From the NCBI RefSeq assembly GCF_031877795.1, contig NC_133935.1, forward strand, positions 84,512,748-84,576,747: a DNA stretch of 64,000 bases. Direction: 5' to 3'. This DNA is from Strix aluco. Lineage: Eukaryota > Chordata > Aves > Strigiformes > Strigidae. Positions 33,701-48,700 of the stretch are shown piece by piece. The position numbers were made by a program, and so were the translations under genes. A model generated the notes under the pieces. The model had not been told where the DNA came from. It worked only from the letters and a program-made list of their open reading frames with translations, and made no database searches. Positions within the stretch are counted from its first letter, which is position 1, and each line of letters starts with the position of its first letter.

Positions 33701-36700
33701 CCAAAGCCATGCAAGACGGTTTAGGCTTTCAGTAAAAAAAAAAAAAAAGCCCAAAGCTTGCACATGAAGTAGGCTCTGTTTATTAAAAGCAAGAAGAGAA
33801 CACACTTTAATCAAAACCTAATTTTGCAGTAAGAAGCCGTTTCAGCAGAAACATATCCAGCACGCCTAGTTTCCAGGGACAACGACATCTGCTTATGCTG
33901 TGTTTATATTTATTTATTCTCACAAACAAATGTAGTAAGGGAAACAGGAGCAGGCCTGACCAGGCAGCCTGTGGTCTAATGAGGCAGGGATGCACGCAGT
34001 GACTGTGGCCACCAAAACTGCACGGGACCCTGCAGTGCACCTAAAGTGCCTGCCCAGCATCTGTTTTGGGGTGCTTTTTTTTTATTGCTCAGGATTATTT
34101 GGGGGAATTAGATTTGGCCCACTCCTAAATTAGGTATCAGTGTAATTTATTAGAGAGGTGACAGTTTCATTGATGCAATTGTCCCTGCACACTCCTAACA
34201 CAAATCCTGGAGTTTTGCACACTTATGGGTGAAAAGTACTTTCATTTGTATTTCTAAGTATAACCCATCCTCATTCCTGTACTGGACTGAGCTATGTAGT
34301 CAGTAAAACTAGTAAAACAATATTACATAGTTTTACAGCTAACACTGAGGATAATAGAGCACTGTTTATGCTAGTGTGTTATTAACCCGACTTGGAGCAT
34401 GGGTTTAATCTGTAGGTTGGCTGACAGCCAAGGAAGGGTTCAAGAAGGGGTTTCACTGATGGAGTGAGGTTTGGTAACAAATGACTTGGACATCCTGATA
34501 CTGAAATGAATGCACTTTCTGACTGCTTTTCCTTTGCTTGGGTGGACTGTCTGTTCTAACTTTTATTTCCATTTATTGCTACCAGTGCATGGCACCTTCT
34601 TCCATAAGTGAATGATGTTGCCATTCCCATAACAGGAACACTGTAAAGCATCACCTTGTGTTTGAAGCACTGTAAGAGTCCATTTTGGGTGGTACAGGGA
34701 AGGCTGAACTATTTTAACTACAACTATCCTGTTACGATTAAAGAAGCAGCACCTTGTGTACAAGCAACAGTGGAGCTGAGGATCAGGCTTATTGCAATGA
34801 AAACTGAAAGCCTAATCCTTTCATAAACAGTCTGGAAGGGGGATGGAGGTGGGGGGAAAAAAAAAAGCAGTGATTTTCGTGGACTTTGACAAGTTATAAA
34901 TATATCCTGAGTGAAACCAATAGTGTAGAGCTTTATGAAAGATTTAATGAATAAATATTTCATGCCCACATGGTGCTTCTTCAGTAACGTGTGCTGTCGG
35001 TAAAAAGCAATAAACAAAGAACCTCCTCCAGGGTTTGTTTGGGCTTTTAAATTAAACAAATTTAATCAACTTTTTCAGTCAAGCTTGATATTAGTTCATT
35101 TCTGTACACAGCACTGTACTCGTATCTGTTTGTTTTCTCCTGATACCTGTTCTGTTTGGAAGATGCTTGAATATCAACGAATGTTTCCTTTCATCCTGCC
35201 CCTATGGTGTGCATCTGGGTTTTCAAGGCAGAGAGCCCAGTCTGACTTTTTCCTTATCTACAGCTTGAGGAGTCAGCCATCCTCTACCATCACAGCTGTG
35301 TGTCATGGGACCCCAGCTGAGGCTTTCATTATCCAGCAGGGACGTCACCTGAGTATGTTGGTCATTTCTGAATGTAAGCAAGCAGGCATCTTTTGAGTTT
35401 TGGAAGCCTTCAGCACCCAGCTTGCTGCTGCTTGAAGGATCAGAACTAGCCAAAAGTGGAGTCTGTGGAGCCTGAAGTGTTCTGGAGTCTGGCCCCACGT
35501 GGGCAGTGAGGCTTGCACACTTCTGCACTGGTCTGCTTCACAAATTTATGAAGGGAGATCGAAATGCTCCTCCAGCTCAGGCTGTTGGCAGAGCTGGGGC
35601 TCGGGTGTGCTAGTGTCATTGCTTTACGGTTTGCTGTCACAACAAACGGCGAGGAAGAGATCAAGATATGTATTATCTCTGTACTCCGTGTCTTTGCAAT
35701 ACTTCAAAAAAAAGTCCTGAGAGACCTGATTTTCCCTTGGGAACAGCAGGGCTGTAGCCAATTGATTTTTTTGCAGCTGGACCATGCAAGTGAAAAGCAA
35801 ATAAGACAGGGTAGGGAGGTAACAGCAAGGGTGATCAGAGGGGTCGAGCTGTCTTTGGGAAGGCGTCTGTGGGCAGGGCTGCTCAGTGAGCTGAGGATCT
35901 GCTCAAACTTGAACACTGATGCACCTTTGCATGGGGTGGTGGGGTTGGACACAGGTGCATGGAGTGGGGCATTTCTCAGCTTCTTTTGTGATGAAAAGTA
36001 ACAAAAGTGCATTTCTTTTCCTCTTTTTCCTCCACAACCACTGATCTGGAACCAGTTGTTTTTGTAGTGGACAGCTTTGGGAAATGAAATTTATGCCTCT
36101 TGGCTGGATGCAGTACGTACATCTCCATGAGGTTTGTGCCTTGCTATGGGTAGTGGCAAAAAAAGAGGGGTTTGCATCAGAAACTGAGGAACGTTTACTT
36201 GTCCAGACCCATGTAGAGCTATATTTCATTTATTTTTTTAGTGTTATTAGGCAATGTATGAGATTGTGTCTGTATAGATCAAAACCCAAGCCCTTTGCCC
36301 AGCAAAAGGGTTCAACTTTGGCAAAGATTGATGGAGCAAATTTCCTTGCAGTAGTGCTAAGCTGCAGTAGTTGACTGATCCAGGCTGAAGTGTCGGCAGA
36401 ACCAATTTCTGCTGCGGCTCCCAACCTCCTGCAAGGAAAACCAGTTTTGATGGAACTCAAGTTCCACTCAGGATGCTTGGAGGGCTTAAGATGAGCAGTT
36501 GAGACCACATGGCTTCACCTTCTGCTGCTCACCGTCCTGGTCACAGTCTGCAGGATAACACTGCACCGCTGCTGTGACTAAACCATTGGTTTTGGACCTG
36601 ACATTTAGTAAAAGTTGTGCTGGAGGAACAAAGATACGGGAGGAAAAGAATAATTGCAGCATGAGGCAGAGACTGTGAGTGAGAAGCTGCATTTCCAAGG

Positions 36701-39700
36701 AAATACTGCAGGAAAAACCTGTGAGCAGATGTCAGGCTTTTCTGTGAGTAGAGATTTCCTTGTTCTTAAGCAGCAGTTGAAATGGTGGATTTTTCGGAAG
36801 GTACCTTTCAGACCATTTCAAGTAAAATCTCCCTTTGACGATTGTTGCAAAAAAACCCTTCCATCCATTGCACAAAACAGCAAAATACTCCTCCCAAGAC
36901 ATCTAAGTGCTAAGGGATGGAAAAATGTAAGTTATTTTACAATTAAAGTACCAGTGAGGCTCCTAATAAAAAATGTGGTTGAGGACACAGTAAGTTTTAG
37001 AATTACTGGCCCTGTTACTCTGTGCTGAGCCACCATTTGACATCATCCAGCTGTTTGGTGCAAACCATGTGAATACAGAACAAAATGCAGAACAGTTGAG
37101 AATCTGTTCACTGTTGAGCAGAAGACTTACAGCCCCATTTGTAGACTTGCTGAGTTGCCATTGAGGAGGCTACAATGTCATTATTCAAGCAACTATCCCT
37201 GAAGTGTATGCCTCACTCATGACCCTGGAAATCACAATACCTTGAATATTCATCAGTGAAAATCCCGAGTTGCTCTTCCACACTCACACCACCTTCTGGG
37301 ACGTGCGCTCTGAAGCTGTGGAGCTAGAAAACCCAGAAACCATAGAAAAATGGGAGGATTGATCCTGAAAACATAACAGTGGATGCAAAACACTCTTTTT
37401 TGACATGGTCAACTTAACTAATGTCTGGCTGAACGTGTTTTTTATAAAATGTTCTTCAAAAATTATTATTTTGAGAGATTTTAAGTAGCCATTCTTGGTA
37501 ATTGCTTATGATTTCCCTTCCCCAGTCTCCCGTAATTTCCCCCAGAGCAGTTTTGGAATGGAAATGCCATCTCAACTGTAAGACTAGGCCTGGGTAGTTA
37601 ATGTGGTGATATAATATGTAAAACATGGACAGACTTAAATAATTGCTATTGGAGACATCTGTGGAGACTTAAAAAAACCCCACTGTTCATATCCTAAGTG
37701 AGGCACAGTTTTGGGTCTTTATATCAGAGAAGGAGGTAACTTTCTGTGCATTGCTGTAGGAGCTGGGAAGGGTAAATAGCATAAGGGACTTGATCCAGAG
37801 CATGACAGAGTTGATGTACATGTCTCTTCAGTGGACCTTTCTTTGATCAGGTTGAAGATTAAATTACATCTATTAGAGCTAAGCAGACGTGAGAGGATTT
37901 TCTGTGCTCTTTTAGGCCAAGGACAAGCCAATGTGTCTAGTGTCATGCCTTCAGCAGAGCATTCCTTCAGATGCACCTGGGGGCACCTCAGATTTTGCTC
38001 GTGAGGAACATGCATATAGCGAACTCGGGAAGATGCTAGTGGCAGATGCAAGTGCCAGCATGATCCCGAGCCAGCTGTGACTTACACTTGATTTTTCCCT
38101 CATTACGCACAATAATGTGGGCTCCCAGTCATTATGGAAGGGGCCTGCTTCCTGAAGCAGACCATATGCTCCTGGAGCCTGTGGAGGTAGCTGTTACGCA
38201 GTGCAGAGATTTAAGTGATGCTCTTACAAAGCATTTTCCTGATAGCAATTAAAAAATCAATTCCTCTAACCCAGATTCCAAATTCTGGGTCAGTTCTGGC
38301 CCTTTTACATGACACTGGAAAGCTTTTGCTCTGAATTCCCAAATGATTTGTTGCTGTGTCTATGTGTGTGCTCTCATTTCTATCTGATTTTGGTCACAAA
38401 AGGAAAAAAAAGCAACAAGCAAATAAATTTAAGGATGTGCTGAAACCATTCTTGATTGATGGTTTATTTTGGGTTGTGAGGCAGAGCATTTGTAGCGAAA
38501 AAAGCTTTTTCCCACACTGTCACTGTTGAGAATGGATAAAGAAATAACGGGAAAGTCAACATTTTCAGGTTGTGGTGTAAAAATGCAGCTACTTCCTAAA
38601 GTGCTGGTTCCAGTGAAAACTTCGCCAAACTCAGGAAACCATCTTTCTGTGTATTGTACAAGTTTTACTGAAGAGGCTTTGCCATGATGAGTATAGAGCC
38701 TAAAGAAGGGGAAATCCTGTAATTCTCCCATGCTAAGCAACCGTGGGAAGGTCACTGAGTCATCCCTGTCTATCTACACCCTGAGCATTTTGACTACGGA
38801 AGCTACCTCTTCCATAGGCTCTTGCTTTGCTTTGAGCTATTCTGCTGTTGTCTTTGAACTTGTCAGCCTGGACATCAGCAGGTGGCTCCATTTGGAAGGC
38901 CTCTTTCCTGTAGAAGATCTACAAACTTTATTTAGAAGCCAAGAAGCCAAAAAACCTTGGAGGAAACATTGTGTGATGAAGATGAGATTAAGAGCTCACA
39001 AAGCAGCTGAATGAATCATGGCTGCATGAAGATTTAGGAGCCTTCAACTTAGTGAAGGCATTTGGGTTCATCAGAGCATCATCATCTCCAGTCAACCTGT
39101 TCCAGAGTGATGGAGAAGCTAAAGTTTTAGAATTCAAAGGAGGTTTGGAGCACTGTGGAAAAGCTGCTGGCATTTCAAGTCTTGTAACACATTGTTATTT
39201 GCACTTCAGATGATGCCATGCATAATGTTCCACGCTGATCTCCGATTCAGATCTGAACTCTTCAAAGTTTGGGGGATATTTTTGATCCTGGGATTTATAG
39301 TTCAAGCCCTTTTCTATTTTCAAGTGAAGAAAACACATGTTTAGCAAGCGCAAAATGAACCTTGATGGAATATTTCTTTGATGGTGTTGCAATGATGATT
39401 ATGAATTTACATCTTGTGCATAGGATGTTAAGCACCTCATGGGGCCTGGCTGTACCATTAATTTTGGGAAGGATGCATGATGAATGTTCATAAGGCCCTC
39501 CGGGTTCTGATTTGTGGTGCTTATGTCACACAGCCAAGAGGCTCCAAAGTGATTCAGTGGGATTTGATCATTAGAAGCTGGCAATACAATTCTGATTAAT
39601 TACAGAATGCATGGCAAAGTGCAAAAGGAGGTTTGTTGTGTTTTTTTTTTTAAACATAACGTGTCTGCTTCGTGGGGTGTTAGAAGGTGAAGTCATGGTG

Positions 39701-42700
39701 AATGAGTCTTGTTGGCTATTTCCATGATAATTTGGGAATGTGCTGGCTCACTCTTGGGTCATGGGGATGGTTAGATTTCCAGTATTGTCCCATGCTCTGG
39801 GCGTGAGCAGTGAGATTTGGGGAGAACTGTGGGCAAATCCTTAAATTAGACCTAGTGTGTCCTGCTTTGCTGTTTGCACCTCGCAGCACTGTTCCTCACC
39901 AACTTGAGCACTGTGGCACCAGCCTCCTGCCTGAGTCCTGCCAGGGTTTTCCCACAAGGTACCCCTCTGCCTCTCATCTCTGAGATGCGTCTTTTGCCTT
40001 TGTGTTGGCGGTCCAGGCTGAAACTAGTAGTGGCTTACTTTTTCTTTCAGATCACTGCTCATGTCTTCAAAAGAAGACACGATTTGAGACTGCCAGCCTG
40101 TGGTCATCCAGCCAGGGACGTGTTTCACCTGCCTGTAGCTATAACATCTAATAATCTCTGATAATGTGAGACTAGACACTTAAATTTTAGATAAGTTGAG
40201 TAGCCTAAGGTGAATCTAGTCTTGTACTGTCCATCTAAAGGCAGAAAAACTCAAAGTCAAAAATGTGCTTTTGGATATTCTCTGGGTCTCACGCATATCT
40301 GGTGAATTTGTTAATAGAGAATTAGTAGTTTCTCTTCATAGTCTAGTGCTTTAACTGTTAACCAAAACTTGTGCCCTTCTATCTTTTATTAGTGTTTCCC
40401 ACCAGAGCTAAGAGTTGTCTGAATTGTTCTTCTGTAGTGTATTAAACAACACAATGCATATAAGAAACTGCGAGCATTACCCCGACTAATTCTCATCTTT
40501 CTGTAGAAGATGGGAAATGAAAAAACCAAACCCAGAATAGGTTTCTTGGACATCAGGTCCCTCTATATGTCTTCTATGTTTTGGTACTTTTGTTCATAGT
40601 GGGTATTTGCTGTAGACTGTTGGCATTGCCAGGGAAGAAAGGTAATTGTGCAGTGAACTGGTTTATGTTTTATGTAAGAACATTTTGCTGCTGTAAATTT
40701 GTTGCATTTTACAGAGCTGTCTCCAAAGAATAGCCTTCAGAAAGTGACTGTGGGATTTAGAAGTGAGAAAAGGCACTTAGTATGTGAGATAATTGGATAG
40801 AGTTTGGGGGCATGAGGTCAGAGCCTTGGGCACAATATTTATACTGCAATGACATCCCCTTACAGAATGGCCCATAACTTTTAGATGTTGTTATGCCGCA
40901 GAATCCATTCGGGGCTGGCCTCTGAGGTCCCAAAGAGATAGGACATAAAAGTGCCTCTCGTGTCCGTTTGCGAAGGCGAGCCAAGGGGAGAGCATCTGGC
41001 ATTTGGATCAGGATCAGGTGACCTCCAGCCCTCCTTTCCTCTACTAGCTCCACTTCGTAGCATCAGAGAGATTGGGTGCAATGCAGTATTATATGAAAGA
41101 CCCTCATACAAATTCATAACAACTATTGGCGTGGTCCAGCGTGTGCCCAACGGTGGTCAGAGATTCAGGGTATGAACCAAGCTGATGGCTATATTGCAAT
41201 AGTTCTGGCTATGGTTATAAATGCTAACTTGGATGGGGATTTATCCAGGAATCACTGTATTTTGCTTTGTAAACATACCTTTTTCCTTTTTCTACATTTC
41301 TCTTCTGGAACTAGTACACAGGGAGCATATGAAGTGCTATAGGTAGGCTTCACTAGGGTGATGATGGGCAAGCAGCACGAATACATTCTCCTCGATGACT
41401 TTCGAAACTTTTAAATCAGGATTTTACAAAGCATCTGTCCATCTCTGTCTACCTGCAACAGTAAATCTCTCTGCCTGCAAAGGTGACTAAATGCCTTCTT
41501 GGTTTTCAAGGGGCTGCAGCTTGGAAGAAAACAGCTGAGCAACTGCCTGCTAAGTGCAGTTTTGTGCAGGGAATATGGTGTATTTACCTGTGTCTCATCT
41601 AGGCTCACACGTAACCCATCTCCTGCACTCATACTCTGAGGTCTGTGACCTGGGCTGCTTCCGAGCACTTTGGTTAAGGTGATGATTTTGCCTTGAAAAC
41701 AGAGCTCTTACAATTTATTTATTTTTTTTTAATCTCTATGGGATAAAAATGGATTCAGAAATTACAATCAAAATACCAGGTGTCCCCCCCCCTCTGAATA
41801 ATCCCAAACCGCTGATTTGACAAGGTGTTTATTAAGACTCCTGGGTCTGAAGATTGGAAGCCTGAGCTCTCATTGCACATGATACATCTCTTCTGCGCGC
41901 TGAGCGTGGCGCTTAATGCAACTGGAGGAAAAAATAATCAAGGAATGTACGTGGAGGCTTGGGGTTAAGTGGCGAGAACCGTGGAGTTTGGATGCTCATT
42001 TTCACAGTGAGCCATCACCCTAATGGACATTGATACTAATGATGGAGGAACCCCTATGGTTATATGGTTTGTTCAGAGCTTTCTAACGCTGGGCATTGCC
42101 TGGCTTTCAGAAATACCTTCCAGGAACTCAACTCTGTGTGTGTGTACATGTCTGAGACCATTTAAGTCAGCCATTCCTGCTTAATTTCTAATACTGTTGT
42201 TGATAACAATGAAATTTAGTTACCTTGTACCTAGAACTGCATCAGGCAGAGAGCAATGTTATTGCTATGCATATAGAGCCTATAACCTCTGTTTGGATGA
42301 GAGTGAAGGTAAGGAATTTTGGAGAAACAGAAACCACTTACTCTGAGTGAAACACCTTTGTAGTTATGCTTCAGGTTTCCTGCTAATTTATCGCATAGGT
42401 AACCAAGAATAAAATCAGCCCTTTTTCACCGCATTGGTTGCTAGAGCAAAATCAGAATAATTGGGTTTCATTCATGCCTGCAGATACAAGAGAACAGATA
42501 ACCGAGCCAATTAAAAATATTTGTGTCTGGAGGATCTTTTGTGTTCCTGAGTAAGTTGCCAGGCGGCCACTCTTCCCAAGTCATGGTGGTGTTTCTGTTG
42601 TTTGGTACTTAGTCTGGATGACAAGGTTTCAGAATTGTGTTCCAGGTGAAATTAATGCAAAAACACCTTAAAAAATAAATAGAGTTATGCATGGTAAATT

Positions 42701-45700
42701 CTGTAAAAAGTTGAATGCTTCATCCTTGAATACGACCCTGTTGAAGCTGGAGGGCTGCAGGTGACCTTTTGTCATGCTGAGGGACCAGGTGAGGGAAGTG
42801 GTTGCGTCCCTGCAAGGCCAAGGGTGGGAAGAGAGGAGTTCCCCTCGCCTCTTGCCATCTCCCACCTGCGTCTCACTCTCCCTCCTGCTCTGTTCCCATA
42901 CTCCCAAAGGAGAGCAGTACTGTGTCTCGACGGTCCCTGGCTGTGTGGTGCTGCTTCTGCTTGCATGAAGCCTTCTTACAGCGAAGGGACATGACAAGTG
43001 CAAATAGAGCTGATAAATTTGTTGCTGTTCTTTATCTACATAATCTGATTGCAGTTGATAGATAATGCCACCAAGATAGAGCAGAGCTGCTTCCCATTAT
43101 CAACACACCTCTCCTTCTTATCCTTTTTTTTTTTTTTTAATTTATTTTAAATAATCCAGTTGAAGTAAAGTATTGACTTTAACTGAAGGGAAGTAATTAA
43201 TCACAGTACTTATGAGTAGATCATTTACTGCAGCTTGCATGCAGGATGGGTACCTGAGGCCGTTGTACTCAGTCAATCAAGGCAGGTTGATACGGGTTAA
43301 TGGCACATGGGTCACCATACTGTTGGGATTTATTAGGCAAATTTCTGATCTTGAGCAGTTTAACTTGTAAGCAGAAAGCCATAGCAGTGTGCCTCTTTCT
43401 ATAATGTTGTGTTTGAGGTGAAGACAGCTGAACCTACTGCATCCAAGTGCCTCAGCTGTTGCTGGTAGTGACCCTCCTGGCAGTTATTTCTTGCTGGGCA
43501 GAGTGTTTTGCTAGGCTTCTTGAGCTGCAGAGAGTTAATGGAGAAGATTGCTGCAAGATCTTGCATCACTCAAAAAAATAACTTCAGTGTAACAGCATCC
43601 ACTCGCTCTGTCTGCACACACTGACGCCTTTCTCCCACAGCATCCCCCATCCACATCCTTTCCTTCTTCCACCTGTAGTTCCCACAGCTGGGTGGGAGAC
43701 AGCACAGGCCAGAGCAAGCTTCAAGAAATGAAAAGCAACTCCCAAGCCACCTGCTGCTTTTTTACTGTTAAAAAGATAACAGTTAATTAAGGACTGGAGA
43801 AACCTGAGGGGAATAGTGTGCATGTCTGTGAAAGACTCAAAGGATGTTAGGAAGTAAAAGTCTCCTGTGGACAGTGAGACAATTTTTTGCACATGAACTT
43901 GCTTGTTTTGACTGAGACAATATAAGTGGATCATTTCTGGAAACGTCGAATGGCAGCAGGAAGGATAACGGTCTCATTATACTGAAATTCAGTGTAATTG
44001 CAAGAAAAAACTATAAGGGAATTCTTCAGGTGAGAACCTAAAATATGTGTTCATGCCTTTCTTTGTTTTTACATCTCTTTTTGCTTTTTCTAATCAAGGG
44101 CTGCTCTTGCACGCAGAATTGGGTATGCAAGGATTAAAGTCTGTGCACCGTCCCTTTCTTGTGTCAAGACCATAAGAAGTGCAGCAGGGATAGTCCTCTC
44201 TTGGAAATGGCATCAGGGTGTTTTGGGTAGCCTGAAAAACCAGAGCACACTAACTATTCTGAAGACAATTTAAAATCATTCAGCATAATTTTATTGTATG
44301 AAGTAGCTCACATGGGCTAAAAGAATAACATTAATTTGAAGTTTACACATTTTCAGTTTTATTAAAAATTTTAGATATTTAACAGTAATAAGAGCTAGTA
44401 GACTCATCGATAGCTCAAAGCAGCATCTTCTAACAGTGTACAAGAGCTACTGATTCTCTTACAGATAGCACACTTCCTTCTAACATCTCTTTATTAGCCT
44501 GTTGTAAATTCACATGAATGGGACCACATTGTACTGCTGACTCCAGGAGTGTATTCTGAGTGCACGTATTCTTTGATGGACAGTTGCTTATAACTTCAGG
44601 TTTCCCTGTATATAGTATTTTCTTTGAAGGCTTTCCGTATTTAAGATAGGTGTATAGAAGGTGATGCCTGAGCTCTGAAGTTGATATCTCTTGATATTTA
44701 TGGCTGCGTCGTTAGGAAAGCAGATCAACAACTTTTGATGCACATTTTTTTTTCTTTTTGAACTGCATTTTCATTATTTTGTGATCTGATTCAAACTGCA
44801 GAGCTCTACTGGTGTGAGAACAGAAGGTTGTTTGAAGTTTTAAGAAAGAAACTGATTTGAAGATGTCTCCAGCCCCATTTAGCTTTTTCCAGGGAGCCCA
44901 CGAAAGAATCCAAAGTGAACAGTCATTTTTATAGAAAATGCCATTAAATCACTAAGTAGCTTTTTTTTTTTTTTTTAAATTTATTTTGGAAATGCCTGAG
45001 GGGAGATCTGGCTATGTAGGGTATGCAGCAGAGGATGTTCCCTGCCCTGAAGAATGTGGGAAGGGTTCAAAAGCAGCATAGACACAGCCTGAGCCCTTTG
45101 CTTGGGGGCACAGGGGGATCCTAGAGCAGGGACAGCACTCACACCCCCATCCTATTTTCACATCTAGTCTGGTTCAGAAGGACGTATATAGTTCAGCAAG
45201 CTGAATGAAAATGTTTGGATTCAACTGTTTTCTGTCAAAATGCTGTTTTATCAAAATGGAAATATTTTGTGAGAACATGTCAGTTTTGACAAATTGTTTT
45301 GATGGGTGAAGTCTAAACAAATTGTTTTAGCATTCTATGTTCTTTTGATATAAAGACATCTCATTTTGACTCCATGATTTAGACCTTTATAACATAGTTA
45401 TAACATTTATATGTTAAGGCTTTTATAACATATAAATGTTGCATCAAATGTGTGACAACTTTAAGATATTGATAAGGCTTATATTTTTGCAATATGCCTT
45501 TTCAAAAAGTGAATATCTTAGTTTATATCTAGATATTATATATATTTTTTGAACATCGTGAATTACTTCTTCAGAAAATGTGTTTCTTTTATGAGATCCT
45601 AATATTTTAGTTTATTTCATAATGAAGCAACCAGAATTGCCTAGGTCCTGTCCAGCTATAATTCCTCTTGTTAACTTTTATTCGTTCCAGTCCTAGGAAG

Positions 45701-48700
45701 GAGTTAAATTTTTAATAAGAAGAATAGTTGCCACAGTGAGAGTGTTGTCACTTAGCAGATTTATCCCAAAGATTTTAAACCATTTTATAAAGCTGTTTAA
45801 GATGCTGTTCTTCACATATGAGAAAATTAAAACTCTGTTGTTTAGAGGTTGATGGAGTCCAGTGGGGGTTCTCTGGTAGAGGTGTCGACAGGTTGCTGGT
45901 GATTCTGGGTTATTAAAAAAAAAACCCCAACATGAAAAGCATTTTTTTCCTTGTTTTTCTTTTTTTTCTTTTTTTTTTTTTTTTTTAAAGTATGGACAAA
46001 AATGAGCATAATTTGATATTATTACTTGTCTTTGGCCCTGTTACAGGCTCAGGTCCTCTCAGATAGGCTAGTATTAGGTTGTCCTCATGCTTGCAAGCTT
46101 GATGTGTTCAAACAGTAGGTAGATAGATGGGCATAGATATTCAATCATGCATTATGTATTATTTTGTATTATCATGCATTATTTTGAAGGAATGGCACAC
46201 TACTTGCTCAATGGTCCCTGGTGGCTGGAAGCATGGTCGTCTTATGCCTTTCCTTGTGGCTGGGAAGGGCAAGAGTATCCACGGGGTATGTAAAGTTGTT
46301 TCTGAGGAGTAGCTAATTTAGGTGCTGTAAGCCAGTATTTTTGTGCTACTATTAATTTATTTCACTGAATGCGGCAGTTCAGATTCCCGAGTCTTGCTCT
46401 TGTCAATCAAGTGAGTGGTTTGGGGAAAAAAAACAGTCATGAAAAAGGAAAAAATAATAGTGCATGTTCTTTTTCATTGTCTTCTCAGTCTTTCAGATTT
46501 CAAGGCTTTTCCTGTGCTTTGCAGTGTACTGTTCTTGCAACAAAAAAAAAAAAAAAAAAGGAGGATTTTCATATAAACTCATGACCTGGAGAGAAGTTGC
46601 TGTAAGAAAACCAGCAACTACTAGGAGACTAGATAAAATCCCAAGAGTTGGTAATGTGATAATAGTATCTCACATTCATTGAATGGAGCGCCTATGACTC
46701 AGTGCTTTCATGGGACTGTAAATGTTCTTTTAATCTCTTATTTCTCTGGAGAGGCAGATAAATCTGAACCCATTATATGCTGTGGCTGAGGCAGGGCACA
46801 GAGATTTACAGAATCGCAGGGGCAGGCAGTGGTGCACTGGGAATGAAGCCACTGTCCTGGCTCTCCAGCATGTGCTTAGCGGGATTATAGGGCATGCAGT
46901 GATGCAGAGTTGCAGCGCTCTGGCCTTTTTTGACTGCTATTTGCTTGGCTTTTCATGGTCAGCACGCACAGGGCGAGGGGAAAGAGCTGGTTTTGAGCAG
47001 CTGATGTTGAAAACCTGGTGCAAGGTGAGCGGTGGTAATGGTACTTTACATATCAACCAGGGTTTGCAGCAGCCCCTGGTCCTCAGCTGCTGCTGTGGTG
47101 CCCAGCTTTGGACCAGTCAGGTCCAGCCACAGCCCTGAATTGTTTGCTTCAAAAAATGAGACTAATGCGTAAAAGTGAGAAAATGGCAGGGAGTCAAAAG
47201 GGGAGAGAAGAATTAGGAGTCAGAGAGGTTGGGGGCAGGGTGAATCGAGTAGAGAAAGAAGTGGGAAGAGTTATTATTTGAGGGATATTGGGTGCAGTCT
47301 ATTTTGTGACGGAGCTCAACCCTGTGGAAGGAGAGTTCAGTTTTATAACCTGTACCATCACTTCTGCAGAAATAAATAGAGTATTAATGTGGAAGGGTCC
47401 TTTTTCTTCCTAATTTAAGAATCTGCTGTAATATCTGCTAACTAGAAGCTGCTCTCTGAGATATTTTTCATTGAAGGAGGCAGGATTTTTGCATTTTCCT
47501 GCAGGAGACACAAAGGTAGTGTGCTGCAAGGACTGCAGCGGAGCAGGGATACTTGGTTTTCACTTTTGCAGGTGTGGATAATTTCACCAAGGTCTGTTAG
47601 GAGGAGGCAAAGCCTGGGCTCAGCCTCAACCAGCCCAGCCTGGTGCTGAGTCTGGGAATTGGTACATCACTATAACTGCTCCTCAGGAACTGGGGAGAGA
47701 AAAGTGGGGTCTTTCTCAGGTCTTTCTGTAGTGATCTTGATCCAGATGGATTTTCCCCTCTGTGCAGTTAGTCCTGCATGAGTGCAATCTGGAGCAGAGC
47801 TATTGGCTCTGCTATGGATACACCTTGGCCCAGCAACATGCAGATCTGGCCTTTGTTTTGGCCTGCTTTGCTCTAAGGCAGGTGGTTCTGTGGCATTTTT
47901 ATGGCAAGAAGATGCTTTAAAGCCTTTGGCCTTGGAGCTGCAGAGGTGTGAAAACAACCACCCACACCGTCTCCAAGATGAACTGAACCCAATCCAAAGG
48001 AAACAGGCACATCTGCGTACACAAGCTGCAGCTCCAAACAGCGTTGTGGTGTTGCCTGCTAAACCTGGAAAGAAAAGCAGTTATGAGAGCATTGGCGTTT
48101 CGGGAACATTGCGTTGTGTGATGCATGCCGTGTCTTTGGGCTGTACTGTGTCTAATCTGGTGCGAGCTCTGACTGATGCTTTTTCCATGGTGAGAGTGTT
48201 GCTAATACCTGTCTCCTCTCTGGATTATCTAGTGTTTAATCATTCAGTTCAGATCACACTGTAGCCTTTGTATCAGTGGGATCAGTAAACTAAGTCTTTT
48301 TTTCTCTTGAATCATTTCCACTCACTATGACAAATTTGATGGCATTTGGCCCCCAGGGTCTCGGACAATTGCACAATCTCGTATCGGTCACTTCTCTGCA
48401 CAGCAGACCCTGTGCAGGACCATGGGAGTGACACTAAGATGGGTCTGTTACTCATAGCAATAGTGGGACTCTTGGCGAAGCTGTGTCCTCATAGAACATC
48501 AAAGCCTCATGCTCTAGAGGACCAATCACTGTGATTATGTTACTGTTGTCCTGGTCAAGCAAGCCATCACTGGTAAGGATATAATTTCAAATGTAGCCTC
48601 AAGGTAACTAGAATATCTCAAATGCTTTCTTGTCATTGGGCCTATTTGGAGCCCCATTGTGGTGTGGGTGACGGTTCCTTTCCATGGTGCCATCTTCACA

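Noticed and set aside
47782-48264. 160-codon plus-strand frame in intron 4
   Set aside because: No family resemblance or supporting splice sites, and it ends close to the LTR. Judged to be chance.
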